NCBI GenBank assembly: GCA_937892945.1
Contig: CALBIL010000059.1
Span: forward strand, 1-64,000
Direction: 5' to 3'
Source of the DNA: an uncultured euryarchaeote
GTDB taxonomy: Archaea; Thermoplasmatota; Poseidoniia; Poseidoniales; Poseidoniaceae
Length of the DNA: 64,000 nt
Shown here: piece after piece, positions 35,291 to 43,405 of the stretch
How the letters are laid out: each line of letters opens with the position of its first letter
Numbering within the stretch: the stretch's first letter is position 1
Notes under the pieces: generated by a model
Database searches by the model: none
Seen by the model: only the letters and a program-made list of their open reading frames with translations
Told to the model about the DNA's origin: nothing
Position numbers and translations under genes: made by a program

Positions 35291-35998
35291 TCACCTGTGT
35301 TTCGATTCTGCGCCATGTACGCCGGTTACTGTACTGTTTGGCCAAACGACGCTGTTGCACCCAAGAATAACCCCAGGGTTCGTGACACTGTTGCACCCCA
35401 GTTGGCAACCTTCTCCGAGAATCGCTCCGAATTTCCTCAACCCACTGGCGATTCGTTCCCCTTCGATTCGAAGTTGAACCTCGCCGCCATCGTTTCGAAG
35501 ATTACTGATTTTTGTACCAGCGCCAAGATTGACACCTTTGCCAAGTATAGAATCTCCAACATAGTTGAAATGAGGGGCTTTTGCACCTGGAAGAAGAACC
35601 GTGTGCTTTGTTTCACTTGCATGCCCAACGACCGCTTCGGCGCAAATCCAAGAAAAGGAGCGAACATATGCTCCATGGCGAATTTCCGCTTTTGGTCCAA
35701 CATAACACGGTCCAATCAAATGAGCGCCGACTTCAATTCGGGCAGATGTTTCGACTATCACTTTTCCTTGAGATTCATCGAGAGTGGCTCCAGAATCAAT
35801 GAGGTTTTGTGGCGATGATGAAAAGGATTCTATCACTGAAAGAAGTTGGGTTTTGAGTCCATTTGGGTTCTCGGGTTGTAAGAAAGTGAAGACTGCATCA
35901 GAGTTGGGTAAGGTTGGACAGAACCCTTCATGGGCATCTGCTGAATACAATGATGGAAAAAGTTCCGATGCCGATGGGAGAGAATCCGGCCATTCCAT
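35291..35998 (-). CDS. Hexapeptide-repeat acyltransferase, GlmU C-terminal type
   Basis: Left-handed beta-helix acyltransferase of 235 residues. After about 75 residues of unique N-terminus it shows hexapeptide turns (ARIEVGAHLIGPCYVGPKAE) and the segment HFNYVGDSILGKGVNLGAG, which corresponds to the GlmU acetyltransferase region. It probably acetylates a glucosamine-1-phosphate type substrate with acetyl-CoA. There is no nucleotidyltransferase domain, so UDP-sugar synthesis would need a separate enzyme. It is upstream of the phosphohexomutase gene in the same transcript (stop and next start 4 nt apart), supporting a joint amino-sugar route for glycans. Confidence 0.85.
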   Translation of the reverse strand: MEWPDSLPSASELFPSLYSADAHEGFCPTLPNSDAVFTFLQPENPNGLKTQLLSVIESFSSSPQNLIDSGATLDESQGKVIVETSARIEVGAHLIGPCYVGPKAEIRHGAYVRSFSWICAEAVVGHASETKHTVLLPGAKAPHFNYVGDSILGKGVNLGAGTKISNLRNDGGEVQLRIEGERIASGLRKFGAILGEGCQLGCNSVTNPGVILGCNSVVWPNSTVTGVHGAESKHR

Positions 35999-36040
35999 GG
36001 CTGATGCAGCGCACTCTCTTGCATGAACTTAATGCTCAAA

Positions 36041-36307
36041 TCAAGCAGCAAGATGGTAAAGTCGCTTTCCTGTAGAGTTGTCGAGCGTAAACCCGATCAG
36101 TTCTGAAAGGTAGCGGGGAATGAAAAATCCAACTTTACGAGTCGTAAGGCCGTGGTTCCGCATTTTCCTTTCGTTTGATAAATGGTCAACAATATCTGCT
36201 GCTGAACATTGAGGTCGAGATGATACATATTCGATGATCTCATTTTTCAATCGGTTTAATCGAGCTTGTTTCTGAACGCCGTATCCTTTCATTGTTATCA
36301 TATTCAT
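36041..36307 (-). CDS. Small winged-helix DNA-binding protein
   Basis: An 88-residue protein beginning at the ATG at 36307 (further ATG codons at 36301 and 36292). The sequence RLKNEIIEYVSSRPQCSAADIVDHL then HGLTTRKVGFFIPRYLSE fits a winged helix-turn-helix with a basic recognition helix. The frame stays open upstream through a Cys-rich stretch into the neighbouring gene, so a longer protein is possible but would overlap that gene. It follows the 269-residue gene by 67 nt. Likely a transcription regulator; target unknown. Confidence 0.65.
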   Translation of the reverse strand: MNMITMKGYGVQKQARLNRLKNEIIEYVSSRPQCSAADIVDHLSNERKMRNHGLTTRKVGFFIPRYLSELIGFTLDNSTGKRLYHLAA

Positions 36308-36374
36308 TATGTTTGAACAAGTATAACAATTCGGCGAGGGACAGCCATGGGACCCCGTATTTCTCTTTCCTGAA

Positions 36375-37184
36375 TCAACAGATATCGAGGATGTCGGCCC
36401 ATTTTTTTGAGGAGCCGCGTCGGAACACATTCTCATGAAAGTCACGCTGGCCAATGTGAGCACAACGGGATAATCTTCCACGGTTGTCATAGCAACCATA
36501 GTTGGCGTGGACGGCAACCATCACTTGTTTCAAATCAATTTCCGGTCCCGTGAACGCTGGTGCTTGGACTTCTACGGATTCAACACTTCCATTCCAAGAG
36601 ATATTTTCTGGTGTTGGCGGCATGAGGGGCTGGGTCTCAAAATGCAGCATTCCTTCAGCAGGTTTCACTGGCTTCCACGTCCCTCTTCGACCTTGGTCAA
36701 GCCACGTTACCATCTGCTTCATTTGGTCGATTGTTGCAAGTGCAAGATGTGATTGTTCCCACCATCCTGCAGTTCGGGCGAGTGTAATGTGATGAACCCC
36801 AGGTATCACTTCACGGTTATCAAACGCGTCAGCATAGGTCCGGCATAATCCCGAAAGACGAATCGTATAGATTGGTAATGGACCAACTCCGATGTCTTGT
36901 AATCGGTAAGGGTTCGCTAATTCACCTAACAACAGGAAAGGTCTACGTTCCGACATTGGAGGTGCTTCATGGGTGGCAAGTAGTTCGTCTACAGTGCCTG
37001 AGTCGCTGGTAAATTCTGAACAATATGCTTGCAATTCTTTCCCTTCGAGAACTCCATCAGCAATCCGTGAAGGGAAATGTAGGGCAATCACGTCACTCGA
37101 GCAGAAGAATACCGATTCCTTCGGTAATGCAACTGGTGAATTTGACGGCGTATATGGCCATAACCGGGGTGTGCGACTCTCCAT
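36375..37184 (-). CDS. Unknown protein with Cys/His-containing C-terminus
   Basis: No family recognised. The 269-residue protein is soluble, with no signal or membrane segment. Its centre shows LLLGELANPYRLQDIGVGPLP and GVHHITLARTAGWWEQSHLA; the C-terminus has VMVAVHANYGCYDNRGRLSR with CAHIGQRDFHENVF, a His/Cys pattern that could bind metal. The ATG at 37184 gives a typical soluble start. It lies 38 nt downstream of the zinc-ribbon gene on the minus strand. Conserved in this lineage is a guess. Confidence 0.6.
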   Translation of the reverse strand: MESRTPRLWPYTPSNSPVALPKESVFFCSSDVIALHFPSRIADGVLEGKELQAYCSEFTSDSGTVDELLATHEAPPMSERRPFLLLGELANPYRLQDIGVGPLPIYTIRLSGLCRTYADAFDNREVIPGVHHITLARTAGWWEQSHLALATIDQMKQMVTWLDQGRRGTWKPVKPAEGMLHFETQPLMPPTPENISWNGSVESVEVQAPAFTGPEIDLKQVMVAVHANYGCYDNRGRLSRCAHIGQRDFHENVFRRGSSKKWADILDIC

Positions 37185-37221
37185 GGCCGTGCCTACACGC
37201 TCTTCTTCATCAATTCAACGC

Positions 37222-37686
37222 TCAAGCATTGAACATGGTTTCTTGAAGGCATTGCGGGCAAGTGACTTTGATTGGGCGAACATCAGGGATTCCAAGAGCA
37301 ACTCCACAACTCGGGCAAAGGATGGCTTGGGCAACTGCAGAACGGCGCTGCGCGGCTTCTTGCGAAGGGTCGTATTCAAATCGGAAATTCGATTTATCGA
37401 GCAGTGTAGCAGTTGATGGAATGGTTGGTGCTTCTTTCAAATCAGGAATGAAAGGGGCTGTATTTGCATCAGAGTTCCCTGGTACGATTGGACTGCCTTG
37501 CTGTTGGACATGTGTTGCAGGTTGAAGGTGGGCGAGAAGTTCCGCTTCAGTAATACCGTATTGTTTGGTTATTCGATCTATTCCAAGCATTTGATCATAA
37601 CCAGAAAGGGCCCTTAATGCTGAGATTTCATGCTCCGGAACATCTGCCATGCTCTTCTCATGAACTTCTGTGTTTTGAGTGTTCAC
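37222..37686 (-). CDS. Zinc-ribbon protein
   Basis: A 154-residue protein whose C-terminus carries two C-x2-C pairs (CPSCGVALGIPDVRPIKVTC and PQC) forming a zinc ribbon at about 123-147. The first 120 residues are partly acidic, with a possible helical region (ALRALSGYDQMLGIDRITKQ). The protein ends in ETMFNA. Regulator or nucleic-acid adaptor by resemblance; no partner is clear. It is the first of a minus-strand run with the 36375 and 36041 genes. Confidence 0.7.
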   Translation of the reverse strand: MNTQNTEVHEKSMADVPEHEISALRALSGYDQMLGIDRITKQYGITEAELLAHLQPATHVQQQGSPIVPGNSDANTAPFIPDLKEAPTIPSTATLLDKSNFRFEYDPSQEAAQRRSAVAQAILCPSCGVALGIPDVRPIKVTCPQCLQETMFNA

Positions 37687-37809
37687 TTATATTGAGTCGA
37701 CTGGTTTCGCCGGATGCCGGAAAGCAAAGACTTGGATACGGAAGACAACATCCCGTAGAAACCCTTGAAAGGAAGGCGCGTTCGCCGGCGCAATGAAGGA
37801 GTGACCAAA

Positions 37810-38292
37810 ATGGCCCAATCCCAGCAGAGAAAATTTACCCGAGCCGAATTGTCGCGTATGTCGGCAACAGAACGTTCCGCTACCGCCCGTTCAATTACAT
37901 GCGGAGAAACAATGACTCAACCGCATTGGGTTTGGGACGACAGTTCCATGGCTGAAGTTATCGAACATTTGACTGGAAATAATTGGGACCACGTCTTCGT
38001 CATCAATGCTGAAGGCGCCCCTCAAGGAAGGATTCACGCAGTCGACGTCTTGAAAATCATCGCTCGAAAAACAGTGAACCGTGACATTGCCTGGATGCAT
38101 GGAATTCCAGCTCAGCAACTCGTTAATCAACCACCAATTACTGTAACTGAGGCAACTCCTCTCCTCAAGGCAGGTGCGCTGATGCTTGCTCACGACTTGA
38201 ATCAAATCGGAGTCGTCGACCGAAATGGCGCCTTGGTTGGTGTTGTAGGGCACAATACAATGGCCCGTAAAATGCCGAAGTTCATTCTTTGA
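37810..38292 (+). CDS. CBS domain protein
   Basis: Soluble 160-residue protein with a pair of CBS motifs: AEVIEHLTGNNWDHVFVINAEGAPQGRIHAVDVLK (first) and LLKAGALMLAHDLNQIGVVDRNGALVGVVG (second). CBS pairs bind adenosyl ligands and regulate partner proteins. The start was chosen at 37810, where AAGGAG sits nine nt upstream; an ATG at 37792 lies in frame and an earlier one at 37765 gives a basic extension. No other domain is present. It converges with the DUF373 gene (2 nt apart). Confidence 0.82.
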   Translation: MAQSQQRKFTRAELSRMSATERSATARSITCGETMTQPHWVWDDSSMAEVIEHLTGNNWDHVFVINAEGAPQGRIHAVDVLKIIARKTVNRDIAWMHGIPAQQLVNQPPITVTEATPLLKAGALMLAHDLNQIGVVDRNGALVGVVGHNTMARKMPKFIL

Positions 38293-38294
38293 AC

Positions 38295-39413
38295 TCAAAT
38301 GCCCCAGTAGCGCTCAGTTTGTGCTTGGCGTGTTCTCAGTGACCGAACGATGGTCATGGCCATCCACAAAACGACAACCCATGTCATTGGATATTGCAGA
38401 TCGCCGATAATATCTGTAACACTGAATTCATAAGCCTCTCCACGTAAAACTCGGGTAGCAATTACCAATGCAGTATCGACGAAAGAATACACGACCATGG
38501 CAAAAATACCGAGGATGAGCAGCCGTCCAGAAAACGACCCTCTTTGCAGACGTAGCAACATAAACCCTGCAGTCGAGGTGAGGAAAGCAATGACAATCCA
38601 CGCAAGGGCAGAATGTACGACCTCAAGCCAGAGAACTGACGAACTCACAGTTGCAACATAAATATTGTATTCTCTATATCCTTCCGCAACTGCGAAAATA
38701 GCACTAAATACGGTAGCAGTCCACAATAAGGACGAAAACATTGCAGCGTCAGCGTTATCACGCATCTCTTGAATCACTTTGTTGACAGTTGCCTCAATCC
38801 CCGCACCCTTGCTGAGTAGATACAGCCCAGTGACCAGCGGCAAACCGCCGATAACCACGCCGCCAATTTCGTTTGGTAGCATGATTCCAAGGCCAATCAG
38901 CGATAATACCAATCCGACAGGAATCATAATTTTTGCACGCCATTTCGGGTCTTCTAATGCTTTTACAATATAGTAGTAGGTTCCTTCGATACCTTTCGAT
39001 TGTTTTACGATAATCTTCTCGACATGGTCAATTCGAACTTGGGATTGAAGAATTGGAAGGACGGACTCATCTTCCGCCCCATCAGTTACGAGAATGGCTT
39101 TATCCGGTTGGAAGGCTGCTACAACTTCTTCTAATTGTGCAGCAACTGCGCGATCTGAACGAATGCCAACTTTTTCATCACCTGTTAGAATTGCAATCTC
39201 TACTTCCTCACCCTCGGAATTGTGTTCTACCAAATTGTCGTGTTGCGAAAGTGCGCCAAGAATAGCGTTTGTATCACTTTCTTCAGGGTCTGCAATGCCG
39301 AGCTTAAGTGCTGCGGCCATGACCTGTCGTCGTCCAACAACTGGGCCACGGATGCCAGTTTTAACACCAAGGTCGTTATCCCTGTCCACTGTTAAAACGA
39401 GCGTTCGAGTCAT
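38295..39413 (-). CDS. DUF373 family membrane protein
   Basis: Archaeal DUF373 protein of 372 residues. The soluble N-terminus (about 1-160) starts with LVLTVDRDNDLGVKTGIRGP and holds AILTGDEKVGIRSDRAVAAQ, both typical of the family; it may bind nucleotides but no activity is established. Six or seven membrane segments follow from about 168. It lies 67 nt downstream of priL on the minus strand. Confidence 0.88.
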   Translation of the reverse strand: MTRTLVLTVDRDNDLGVKTGIRGPVVGRRQVMAAALKLGIADPEESDTNAILGALSQHDNLVEHNSEGEEVEIAILTGDEKVGIRSDRAVAAQLEEVVAAFQPDKAILVTDGAEDESVLPILQSQVRIDHVEKIIVKQSKGIEGTYYYIVKALEDPKWRAKIMIPVGLVLSLIGLGIMLPNEIGGVVIGGLPLVTGLYLLSKGAGIEATVNKVIQEMRDNADAAMFSSLLWTATVFSAIFAVAEGYREYNIYVATVSSSVLWLEVVHSALAWIVIAFLTSTAGFMLLRLQRGSFSGRLLILGIFAMVVYSFVDTALVIATRVLRGEAYEFSVTDIIGDLQYPMTWVVVLWMAMTIVRSLRTRQAQTERYWGI

Positions 39414-39480
39414 TGAATATCACCTGTGGTTAGAGGAACCTAAGCGCCTCTCCGTTTCAAAGTCTTCGCGCGAATACCCT

Positions 39481-40731
39481 TTATTCAGTCGTATCTGGCA
39501 GTTTCTCTTCTTCCACGATTGGTGTTGAAACCAATGCCAATGCTTCCGCTTCCGCCCGTTGATTTTTGGCTTTCCAACGTTGTGTAGCGCGTATATATTT
39601 GAGAGGATGATCCATCCAAGGTTGGTCACACAGCCGATTATCACCTGGAAGCACTGGACAGTTGTGGTTAACCTTGAGTTTGCCACAGCCAGAAGGCGTG
39701 TATCCATGCTGGTATACATGGTCCACTTGGTATGAGGTCGTACTTTCGCTGAAATCAGGAGCGCCTCGGAAAAAACCAACGCATGCTTCTTTTGGCAGGG
39801 CTAATGTTGCAGCCATCGAGGCAAGGAATAGCCTTCCAAAGTGATTCAAGTTCACGCCGTTTGATAATTCAGCTACCGCCTTTCTCATGCATGGCGGCCA
39901 ATCATTTTCATCAGCCCCGACCAACGAAATTGCTTCTGAGGCTTTCGTAGCCATAAGATTACGAACCATGCCTACCGGTTCAGCAAGACGAACGGCTAAA
40001 TCCATTGTGATTTCAGTCATTTTTTCCAAAGCCTCAGCTTCCACACCCGCCTTGATTCTTTCTCGAAGCAAACGCGAGAGTTTTGCCGATGAGCCGTATT
40101 GCGGTTCTTCGAACAGCGTCACCCATCCTTCGTGAACATCGCAATTTGGAAGCCTCCATCGTGAACCCGTGATTTTGGGACAAATCTCAATGAAGTCACT
40201 GAGCCCGATTTTCCACAAAGGCCCTGACTGCGAGCGCCGACGTTGTTGAAGTGCCCCTCCGTAATTCGCAGATACTTCCGAAGTCAACGGTGCATTTTGG
40301 TGATCAGCCTGCTGGATATTTGCAATATATGTTCTGGCAATCAGACTGAGATTTTTATGGTCTTTGATGAGAACTTGTTCAGCACGTGCCGCTTCTGCTT
40401 GAGCCCAACGTGCGATAAGCCGTTCATCTTCAGAGGCGCAGACAACCAAACGCGCATAATAGAAAGAAAACGCTTCGATGATTCGCCCTTCTTCAGTGAA
40501 TAAGTCCCCCCCAACCACCTCAACACCTTCTTTCGATTGTATCGAATCAATGAGGCGAATTCGCGCTCTCGAGCGTGCTTTTTCCATCCATGAACCGTCT
40601 AAGAGTTCATCCAAATCGATGTTGTGCTCAACCGCCATATTTCGAATCCACTCGCCAGCTTGGGGTAGAAATGGATAGCGAGCAAACGTCACTTCGTCAT
40701 CAAGTACCGGGAGGGAACTTGGGACGGGCAT
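39481..40731 (-). CDS. priL: DNA primase large subunit PriL
   Basis: Regulatory subunit of the archaeal primase, which with PriS makes RNA/DNA primers. The C-terminal Fe-S domain has four cysteines: C271 (PPCMRKA), C349 (GYTPSGCGKLK), C358 (NHNCPV) and C368 (RLCDQP), enough for the [4Fe-4S] cluster. The N-terminal half (YYARLVVCASEDERLIARWA) is helical as expected. Length of 416 residues fits. The small subunit is not in the window. It diverges from the MptE-like gene. Confidence 0.95.
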   Translation of the reverse strand: MPVPSSLPVLDDEVTFARYPFLPQAGEWIRNMAVEHNIDLDELLDGSWMEKARSRARIRLIDSIQSKEGVEVVGGDLFTEEGRIIEAFSFYYARLVVCASEDERLIARWAQAEAARAEQVLIKDHKNLSLIARTYIANIQQADHQNAPLTSEVSANYGGALQQRRRSQSGPLWKIGLSDFIEICPKITGSRWRLPNCDVHEGWVTLFEEPQYGSSAKLSRLLRERIKAGVEAEALEKMTEITMDLAVRLAEPVGMVRNLMATKASEAISLVGADENDWPPCMRKAVAELSNGVNLNHFGRLFLASMAATLALPKEACVGFFRGAPDFSESTTSYQVDHVYQHGYTPSGCGKLKVNHNCPVLPGDNRLCDQPWMDHPLKYIRATQRWKAKNQRAEAEALALVSTPIVEEEKLPDTTE

Positions 40732-40779
40732 ACCACGGCCATGCGTACCAACTGCATAAGAACTTCAACGAAACAACGG

Positions 40780-41529
40780 ATGGTTCATGTGCACGAGTCC
40801 AACCCCCAAAACATGCATGAGGCTCCAACGACGAATGCATTCCTCATTCAAGATGAGGTTCGCCAAGCCTTTGGCTGGTCTGAAGCCGATGATATCGAAA
40901 GCGCAGTGGAACTCCAACTCTTTCTCCAGCACCATAGGCACTGGGCCCCTCTTCATCGTGAGCATACTTTATTGCGGGTTGAAAAACAACTTCTCACTGC
41001 TCAACGAGTCATCATAATTGGAGCTGCAATCGAAGAAAAAGAACTTGTTTCGTTTAACCAACACGGCGACGTCTTTGTTGCTGCCGACGGCGCAGTAGGC
41101 GCCCTCCAAGAGTATTCTCAATTGGTTTGTATCGTTTCTGACTTTGACGGTGGAGATTTTTTGGATGCTGCAGCCAAGCAAGGCCAAACCATTGTTGTTC
41201 ATGCCCACGGCGATAATAAACAACAATGGAAAGAATCCCTCGCATCTTGGGGGCAATTCACCCCGCCTCCGTCGCTTATTCTATCCCATCAAGTGAATCA
41301 GACCATACTTGGGATGCATAATTTTGGCGGATTTACTGACGGTGACCGAGCTCTTTGTTTCGTACTTTCATTAGGGGTCCGCCCTCAAAACATTGAATTG
41401 GCGGGCTTTTCACTCAACCGGGTAGGGCAATGGTCGGGCGTTACGGTTGCTGAAACCAAACTCAAAAAACTCGAGTGGATGGAACGAATTGTATCAGAAT
41501 TAGGATTTGGACATTTCATTAAGAAATAA
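40780..41529 (+). CDS. 6-hydroxymethylpterin pyrophosphokinase, MptE-like
   Basis: Member of the DUF115/MptE family, which transfers pyrophosphate from ATP to 6-hydroxymethyl-7,8-dihydropterin in archaeal pterin synthesis. Motifs: IIGAAIEEKEL, VAADGAVGAL, IVSDFDGGD, VVHAHGDN and GGFTDGDRALCF. The ATG at 40780 was chosen; an upstream ATG at 40741 sits close to the divergent priL start, and one at 40813 is also possible. Length is about 250 residues, normal for the family. Confidence 0.88.
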   Translation: MVHVHESNPQNMHEAPTTNAFLIQDEVRQAFGWSEADDIESAVELQLFLQHHRHWAPLHREHTLLRVEKQLLTAQRVIIIGAAIEEKELVSFNQHGDVFVAADGAVGALQEYSQLVCIVSDFDGGDFLDAAAKQGQTIVVHAHGDNKQQWKESLASWGQFTPPPSLILSHQVNQTILGMHNFGGFTDGDRALCFVLSLGVRPQNIELAGFSLNRVGQWSGVTVAETKLKKLEWMERIVSELGFGHFIKK

Positions 41530-41566
41530 AACACACTCATAAAACTGAACTTGGGGAAGGGTTGTC

Positions 41567-42193
41567 ATGGATCGCAAAAAACTCAACATGATTTTGTGGC
41601 CAGTCGCTCTCCTTCTTATCAATTCTATTTGGTTTGGAATTTCGGATAATGCCGCACCCCACGAAATCAATGATTTCGACCACGCAATCGAAGACCGTAC
41701 CATTACTCTGGCGGGTGTCCTCGGGCAAAACAAACCGATGCCTTCTGTGTTTGAAGTTGAATTCCGAGGCCTCTCTGTCGATGAAGGCCAAGTCGAATGG
41801 AAAATATTTGATGACCGAGACCTACTTATCGCACAATGGGCGGGCGAATTGAATGACACAAACTCTGGTTGGAAGGGCGAACTCGTCCCCGGCACATATC
41901 GATTCCAAACGACTGTCGATTCAGGCATCATTACAGAGCAAACGTTGCTGATACAGCCATTTGCCGCTTACGGAATTGAGGGACACATCACCCTCTCCTT
42001 CCTCCTTATCGCCGTTGCCGTTGGTGAAACATTTGCTCGAAAGAAAGGCAGTGAATATCTCGCTAAGAAAAACATTGAATCAACCGAGTCGCCTGCAAAA
42101 GTTCCTTTTTCTCGTGTCAAAACTGGCATGCCAGAAGATGACTCTGTGACAAATGATGACGATCCTTGGCGAACACCGAAAGGGTTGCAATGA
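41567..42193 (+). CDS. Membrane protein with two anchors
   Basis: A 208-residue protein with an N-terminal membrane segment (about 7-24), an exposed acidic domain (about 30-125) with the strand pattern SVFEVEFRGLSVDEGQVEWKI, then a second membrane segment (about 136-155) and a basic and Asp-rich cytosolic tail. The exposed domain may be a beta-sandwich. Start ATG at 41567 follows GGGGAAGGG. No family recognised. A stop and a 104-bp gap separate it from the SDR gene. Confidence 0.65.
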   Translation: MDRKKLNMILWPVALLLINSIWFGISDNAAPHEINDFDHAIEDRTITLAGVLGQNKPMPSVFEVEFRGLSVDEGQVEWKIFDDRDLLIAQWAGELNDTNSGWKGELVPGTYRFQTTVDSGIITEQTLLIQPFAAYGIEGHITLSFLLIAVAVGETFARKKGSEYLAKKNIESTESPAKVPFSRVKTGMPEDDSVTNDDDPWRTPKGLQ

Positions 42194-42268
42194 ACAGTTT
42201 CGGCGAAAGAGGACCCTCTCGGATTCGCGAAGAAACCTCCCAAATCATCGGGATTTGAAAAACAGAGG

Positions 42269-42275
42269 TATAAAT
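42269..42275 (+). promoter_or_regulatory. TATA box of the SDR-Rieske gene pair
   Basis: TATAAAT lies 26-29 bp upstream of the ATG at 42298, the standard archaeal spacing from TATA box to transcription start. Transcription would then begin at or near the A of the start codon, so the mRNA is probably leaderless. This also favours 42298 over the earlier ATG at 42274 as the start. Confidence 0.6.
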
Positions 42276-42297
42276 GCAGATATCCAAAATTCGGTAT

Positions 42298-43029
42298 ATG
42301 GTCGAATCTTACCTTATTGTCGGTGGAAGCAGTGATATTGCCCTAGAACTCGCCTCTAAACTTCTTGCGAAAGGGCACTCAGTAACCCTTCTCGCCCGTG
42401 ACGCCGAACGTGTTCAAGACTTAGTGTCGCAGGGCGCCCACCTCGTTCAAGGCGATGCTTTAGACAAGGAATGTGTTCAACAAGCAGTTGATCTAGCGAA
42501 AGAAAACGGTGAAGGAAGTCTTTCAGGTGTTGCCCACCTTGTCGGCTCTCTTGTATTACGCCCTCCACACTCTCTTGCCCTTGATGCCTTCCAAGAGGTT
42601 ATTCATACCAACCTCTCAAGTGCCTTTTTGACCCTTTCAATTGCTTGTAAATCAATGCTCAGAACCGGTGGTGGACGTTTGGTATTCACTTCAAGTGTTG
42701 CTGCCAGTTTTGGTTTGATGAACCACGAAGCCATTGCAGCAGCTAAAGGAGGAGTGGAATCCATGGTACGCTCTGCAGCAGCAACCTATAGCCAGCGAAA
42801 AATCCGAGTGAATGCTGTCGCCCCAGGTTTGACAGACACTCGTTTAGCAGAGACCTTGCTGCGCTCTGATGCAATAAGGGAAGCTGCAGTCAACAAGATT
42901 CCAATAAAAAGAATCAACGAAAAAGAAGAAATTGCTTCAACCATGGAATGGTTATTATGCTCTGCACCCGACAACATAACCGGGCAGATCCTCCATCTTG
43001 ATGGCGGTATGGCAAAAATAAGCGGGTGA
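42298..43029 (+). CDS. Short-chain dehydrogenase/reductase family protein lacking the usual Tyr
   Basis: Rossmann-fold protein of 243 residues with the nucleotide-binding IVGGSSDIA (about 7-15), serine region FTSSVAASFGL and the C-terminal RVNAVAPGLTDT. In the active site the expected Y-x3-K is read as I-A-A-A-K (HEAIAAAKGGVESM), so the catalytic tyrosine appears to be replaced by isoleucine; the lysine remains. It could be a non-classical SDR or a nucleotide-binding protein. It is followed at 4 nt by the Rieske gene, suggesting a linked redox function. The start at 42298 is supported by a TATA box and leaderless spacing. Confidence 0.85.
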   Translation: MVESYLIVGGSSDIALELASKLLAKGHSVTLLARDAERVQDLVSQGAHLVQGDALDKECVQQAVDLAKENGEGSLSGVAHLVGSLVLRPPHSLALDAFQEVIHTNLSSAFLTLSIACKSMLRTGGGRLVFTSSVAASFGLMNHEAIAAAKGGVESMVRSAAATYSQRKIRVNAVAPGLTDTRLAETLLRSDAIREAAVNKIPIKRINEKEEIASTMEWLLCSAPDNITGQILHLDGGMAKISG

Positions 43030-43033
43030 ACAC

Positions 43034-43405
43034 ATGACTTGGAAAAATGCAATTAAAACAAAGCGCCTCAAACCTGGAAAAACCAAAATGGTTACCTTAG
43101 GATTGAAAACCGTTACAGTGGGACAACTCGACGACGAATATTTCGCCACCGGGGGCCTATGCCGCCATATGGGATGGCCATTGGCGTGGGGTGGAAAAAT
43201 CAAAGATGGATGTATCCGCTGTCCACTCCATCAGTCGACGTATCACATTGAAGATGGTAGCGTAAAAGAATGGTCACCTTTCCCATTGTTTCCTCCATGG
43301 GGGAAAGTGCTCGGGAAGCTTTCAAAACAAAAAGATTTGAAAATCTATGAAACAAGGGTAAAAGACGAGTATGTCCAAGTCTTCATTGAAAAAATCAAAT
43401 CTTGA
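43034..43405 (+). CDS. Rieske [2Fe-2S] protein
   Basis: Soluble Rieske-type ferredoxin of 123 residues. The cluster ligands are C43-R-H45 (GGLCRHMGWPLAW) and C63-P-L-H66 (CIRCPLHQSTYHIEDG). No transmembrane anchor and no attached oxygenase domain are present, so it is probably an electron carrier for an oxidase or hydroxylase. It starts 4 nt after the SDR stop and shares its transcript. Its 3' end overlaps the convergent class II aldolase-like gene by 11 nt. Confidence 0.9.
   Translation: MTWKNAIKTKRLKPGKTKMVTLGLKTVTVGQLDDEYFATGGLCRHMGWPLAWGGKIKDGCIRCPLHQSTYHIEDGSVKEWSPFPLFPPWGKVLGKLSKQKDLKIYETRVKDEYVQVFIEKIKS

Noticed and set aside
35012..35818. 268-codon open frame on the plus strand
   Set aside because: Antisense to the phosphohexomutase and acyltransferase genes, both with clear motifs.
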